A stretch of 64,000 nucleotides of DNA, taken from contig NZ_JADLQQ010000007.1 in NCBI RefSeq assembly GCF_015477765.1, forward strand, positions 496,001 to 560,000, in the 5' to 3' direction. The notes beneath the pieces were generated by a model. It was not told where the DNA came from. It worked only from the letters and a program-made list of their open reading frames with translations, and did not search any database. This DNA is from Nocardia transvalensis (lineage in GTDB: Bacteria; Actinomycetota; Actinomycetes; Mycobacteriales; Mycobacteriaceae). Both the position numbers and the translations under genes were made by a program. Shown here one piece after another: positions 61,649 to 64,000 of the stretch (the stretch's first letter is position 1; every line of letters starts with the position of its first letter).

Positions 61649-63853
61649 TCACCCCCGAGACCACCGACCCGATCGCGAAGTGAGGTGACCGCATTGACAC
61701 CGGACGCATCGGCGCTGCTCGCCCTGCCCGGCACCGCCGTGGCCCGCACGAGCCTCGAACTCGTGGAACGTGAGGAGTCCAGCGCGGTGGCCAACCACAG
61801 TGTCCGCAGCTACCTGTTCGCCCGGATGTTCGCCGACCATCTGCAGGCGAAGGCGGGAGTCGACTACGACGACGAATTGCTGTTCCTGGCCTGCGTCCTG
61901 CACGACATCGGCCTGTCCGAATTCGCCAACGGCGACCTGCGTTTCGAGGTCGACGGCGCGAACGCGGCCGCGGAATTCCTGACCGCACAGGGACTTCCGG
62001 CGGCCGGTGTCGACGCCGTCTGGGAGGCCATCGCCCTGCACACCTCGCCGCACATCCCCCAGCATCGCAATGTGCTGTGCCGTCTCACCGCATCCGGCAT
62101 CGGGATCGACGTGGGCAGACGCGCGGCCGACTACATCACCGATGCGCAGGCCGCGATCATTCACCGGGCATACCCGCGGCATGCGGCGGTCACCACCATC
62201 GTCGACACCATCGTCGACCAAGCACGCACGCGTCCGGACAAGGCCCCGCCCGGCACACCGGCCGCCGAACTGCTGCGCGAACGCACCCAGCCGCCGTACA
62301 CCACGTACCTGGAACGCTGGGCCCGCTCCGGCCGCTGGGGCACCTGACCAGCCGTTGTACACATGTTCACGAACGATGCGGTGGCACAACCGCCCGATGG
62401 TGATCGGCTGCAGCTGAGTTCTCTTATTGCGGGGCGGCGAGATCGCTTGCGGTGGCATGGTTCTCACCGCGGCGGTGTCGCTGCCGCTCGGAAGGCGGTG
62501 TGCCACACGACTGAACAGCTCGGCAGCGTTTGCGGGGTCGAGGGTGTCCAGCGCCAGCGGTAAGGACCCGTCCAGGGCCACCAGCCGGCGTCGGCTGGTG
62601 ATCAACACAAGGCACCCGGACGCACCGGGAAGCAACAGCCGCACTTGCTCGGCGTCGACAGCGTTGTCCAACACGACCAAAGCCTTACGACCCGCGAGCT
62701 GTGCCCGCCACAACGCGGCCCGAGCGTCGACGCTGTTGGGGATCTGCTCGCCCGGAACGCCCACCGACCTCAGCAGCGTATCCAGCGCCGCGCCTGGCTC
62801 CAGCGCTTCTCGATCGGTCGCGTAGCCGTGCAGGTCTATGAAGATCTGGAAGTCGGGATATCGCTCTTCGAGCTGGTGCGCGGCATGCAATGCAAAAGCG
62901 GTCTTCCCGACGCCAGCCATCCCGTCGATCGCGATGGTGAAGAGAGGCCGGTCGGAGGACCGGTCGTCTGCCGGGATCGCGGCGAGCAGTCGTCGCATCT
63001 CCTCGTCACGGCCGGTGAAATCGGCGATATCGGCCGGAAGGGTGTTCCGGCTGCGCTGCGCACCGGCCCAGGGGCCGCTATTGAGAGCGGTGTCGTCGCG
63101 CAGAATCTGTTCGTGCACCCGACACAACTCTGGGCCGGGGTCTATACCCAGCTCATCTTTCAGGAGCCGCCGGGCATCCTGGAATACCGACAGCGCCTCT
63201 GCCCGCCGACCACAGCGGTAGAGCGCGAGCATCAACACCGAGCGCAGCCGCTCCCGCAGCGGATGCGCGGTCACCAAATGAACGAGCTCGGTGACTGCGT
63301 CATCGGTCAGGCCACGATCCATCATGATCGCCGCCCGTTGCTCCAGAGCGGCAAGGCGCCGTTCCTGCAACCGTCGCCGCTGGGCGGCGATCACCGAACC
63401 CTCCAGCCCGCTGAAGGGTTCACCGCGCCACAACGCCAACGCCGAATCGATGTGCTCCACGGCCTCGTCGAGCCAGCCTCGCCGATAACGCTCGTCAGCG
63501 TCGGTCAAGTGCCGTTCGAACGCTACGAGGTCCAGCTCTGCGGGATCGCCTCGCAACGTGTAGCCGGCCTTCGACCACACCAGCGCGGGGATCGTGTCCG
63601 AATCCTCCGACATGGCGCCGAGGCCGAGCGATTTGCGCAGACGGCTGACGTAGCTCTGCACGGTATTCCGCGCCTCGTCCGGCGGGTGCTCACCCCATAC
63701 GGCAGCGATGATTCTGCCGATGGGCACCGGCCGGTTCATCTCCAACAGGAGGACAACCAGCACGGCCTGCTGCCTCGCCGGCCCCAGATCGAGGTCTCGC
63801 CCGTCCCGGCGCGCCGTCATCGAGCCGAGAACGCCGTACCGTATCTGCCCCAC
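61649..63853 (-). CDS. SARP/AfsR-type regulator, C-terminally truncated
   Basis: Open frame of 734 codons from GTG 63853 (GGAGGGA upstream). Only residues 1 to about 460 (nt 62475-63853) look like a SARP/NB-ARC regulator. Trans_reg_C winged helix (RPVPIGRIIAAVWGEHPPDE, NTVQSYVSRLRKSLGL), then a bacterial transcriptional activator domain (LDLVAFERHLTDADERYRRGW), then NB-ARC with Walker A AIDGMAGVGKTAFALHAAHQL and a Walker B-like KALVVLDNAVD. Homology stops near LDPANAAELFSRVAHRLPSGSDTAAV, where relatives continue with the NB-ARC lid and TPR repeats. The remaining 275 codons are antisense to the HD gene. So it is a truncated gene whose frame runs on by chance. Confidence 0.7.
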   Translation of the reverse strand: MGQIRYGVLGSMTARRDGRDLDLGPARQQAVLVVLLLEMNRPVPIGRIIAAVWGEHPPDEARNTVQSYVSRLRKSLGLGAMSEDSDTIPALVWSKAGYTLRGDPAELDLVAFERHLTDADERYRRGWLDEAVEHIDSALALWRGEPFSGLEGSVIAAQRRRLQERRLAALEQRAAIMMDRGLTDDAVTELVHLVTAHPLRERLRSVLMLALYRCGRRAEALSVFQDARRLLKDELGIDPGPELCRVHEQILRDDTALNSGPWAGAQRSRNTLPADIADFTGRDEEMRRLLAAIPADDRSSDRPLFTIAIDGMAGVGKTAFALHAAHQLEERYPDFQIFIDLHGYATDREALEPGAALDTLLRSVGVPGEQIPNSVDARAALWRAQLAGRKALVVLDNAVDAEQVRLLLPGASGCLVLITSRRRLVALDGSLPLALDTLDPANAAELFSRVAHRLPSGSDTAAVRTMPPQAISPPRNKRTQLQPITIGRLCHRIVREHVYNGWSGAPAAGAGPAFQVRGVRRLGAFAQQFGGRCAGRGLVRTRACLVDDGVDDGGDRRMPRVCPVNDRGLRIGDVVGRASAHVDPDAGCGETAQHIAMLGDVRRGVQGDGLPDGVDTGRRKSLCGQEFRGRVRAVDLETQVAVGEFGQADVVQDAGQEQQFVVVVDSRLRLQMVGEHPGEQVAADTVVGHRAGLLTFHEFEARAGHGGAGQGEQRRCVRCQCGHLTSRSGRWSRG
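61685..62347 (+). CDS. HD-domain protein (cyanamide hydratase-like)
   Basis: 220 residues from GTG 61685 (TTG 61694 possible), 36 bp after the lactonase. HD-domain metal ligands: NHSVRSYLFARMFADHL (His), ACVLHDIGLSEFANGD (HD), EAIALHTSPHIPQHRN (second His region), and a later Asp in DIGRRAADYI-like sequence (VGRRAADYITDAQ). The helical architecture and the LHDIGL motif resemble cyanamide hydratase/HD-GYP-free small-molecule HD hydrolases rather than nucleotide phosphohydrolases. Its whole length is antisense to the tail of the SARP open frame. Confidence 0.88.
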   Translation: MTALTPDASALLALPGTAVARTSLELVEREESSAVANHSVRSYLFARMFADHLQAKAGVDYDDELLFLACVLHDIGLSEFANGDLRFEVDGANAAAEFLTAQGLPAAGVDAVWEAIALHTSPHIPQHRNVLCRLTASGIGIDVGRRAADYITDAQAAIIHRAYPRHAAVTTIVDTIVDQARTRPDKAPPGTPAAELLRERTQPPYTTYLERWARSGRWGT

Positions 63854-64000
63854 GGCAATCCCTCCCCAGGATCGCGCCGTCTACCAGCTCCGAGTCTAAC
63901 CACGTCGCCGACCTCCACCGCCGCCTCATCCCAGGGGCAGCAGTTCACGCCGGAAGGACTCAGCCGCCGATGACCAGGCATTCCAGCCGAATTTCAGCTG

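Noticed and set aside
63970..64000. Possible gene start ATG at 63970
   Set aside because: Only ten codons are visible and the GGAAGGA spacing is long; not enough to support a gene.

Overview
The window is high-GC actinobacterial DNA, most likely from Nocardia or a close relative in the Mycobacteriales. The signs are GTG/TTG starts with GGAGG-type ribosome binding sites, RbpA, F420/deazaflavin-dependent oxidoreductases, a type 1 SdhCAB set like that of mycobacteria, WXG100/PPE-like proteins, an HdeA-like lipoprotein and an fxsA-lnt-rbpA gene neighbourhood. No rRNA, tRNA, CRISPR array, IS element or prophage was recognised.

Layout. 1-7.9 kb: the 3' part of cobN, a small secreted protein, two F420/PPOX oxidoreductase paralogues in inverted orientation, a PadR/VOC divergent pair, a map/XRE divergent pair and an APH-type kinase. 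7.9-14.2 kb: an HtrA-like protease, an HXXEE membrane protein, and a LysR regulator divergent from sdhC-sdhA-sdhB. 14.2-20.4 kb (minus strand): tldD-tldE followed by a small WXG-like gene and a very proline-rich PPE/WXG-like secreted protein. 20.6-26.9 kb: TetR, a TauE/SafE exporter, a two-component system, fxsA, an amidohydrolase and a GNAT. 27.1-46.1 kb: lnt, then a 13.9-kb NRPS gene with a coupled ABC exporter (drrA/drrB type) and a lipB-like gene, closed by a strong palindromic terminator, a 24-bp tandem repeat and rbpA. 46.3-58.6 kb: secreted proteins, a second PadR system, an M23 peptidase, ArsR, GT9, an arginase-fold protein, a lipoprotein, DDN-type oxidoreductase, nitrilase, asparaginase and a SulP transporter. 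59-64 kb: an esterase, a phosphotriesterase-like lactonase, an HD-domain protein, and a SARP/NB-ARC regulator whose conserved part ends abruptly.

The most notable region is the NRPS operon (29217-44928). Read from the sequence it is C-A-T-C-A-T-C-A-T-C-A-T-TE. The first module and the thioesterase resemble EntF, and the first A domain carries a textbook serine code (DVWHFSLVDK). The three other A domains share an unassigned code family (DALFIGMVAK, DAFFVGGVVK, DALFLGAIVK). No epimerase, MbtH, PPTase or aryl-acid biosynthesis genes are present, so starter unit and product are unknown. It occupies the place where mycobacteria carry the polyprenol-phosphate mannosyltransferase gene (ppm1) between lnt and rbpA. 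A 21-bp in-frame tandem repeat of lower GC encodes a Gly/Ser/Asn linker just before the thioesterase.

Several divergent regulator-target pairs have readable operators: PadR-VOC (TCAAATTTGA boxes), XRE-map (CGGTATTTAAATACCG boxes), a second PadR upstream of a secreted protein (GGCACCTAG/CTAGGTGCC), and candidate repeats upstream of TetR.
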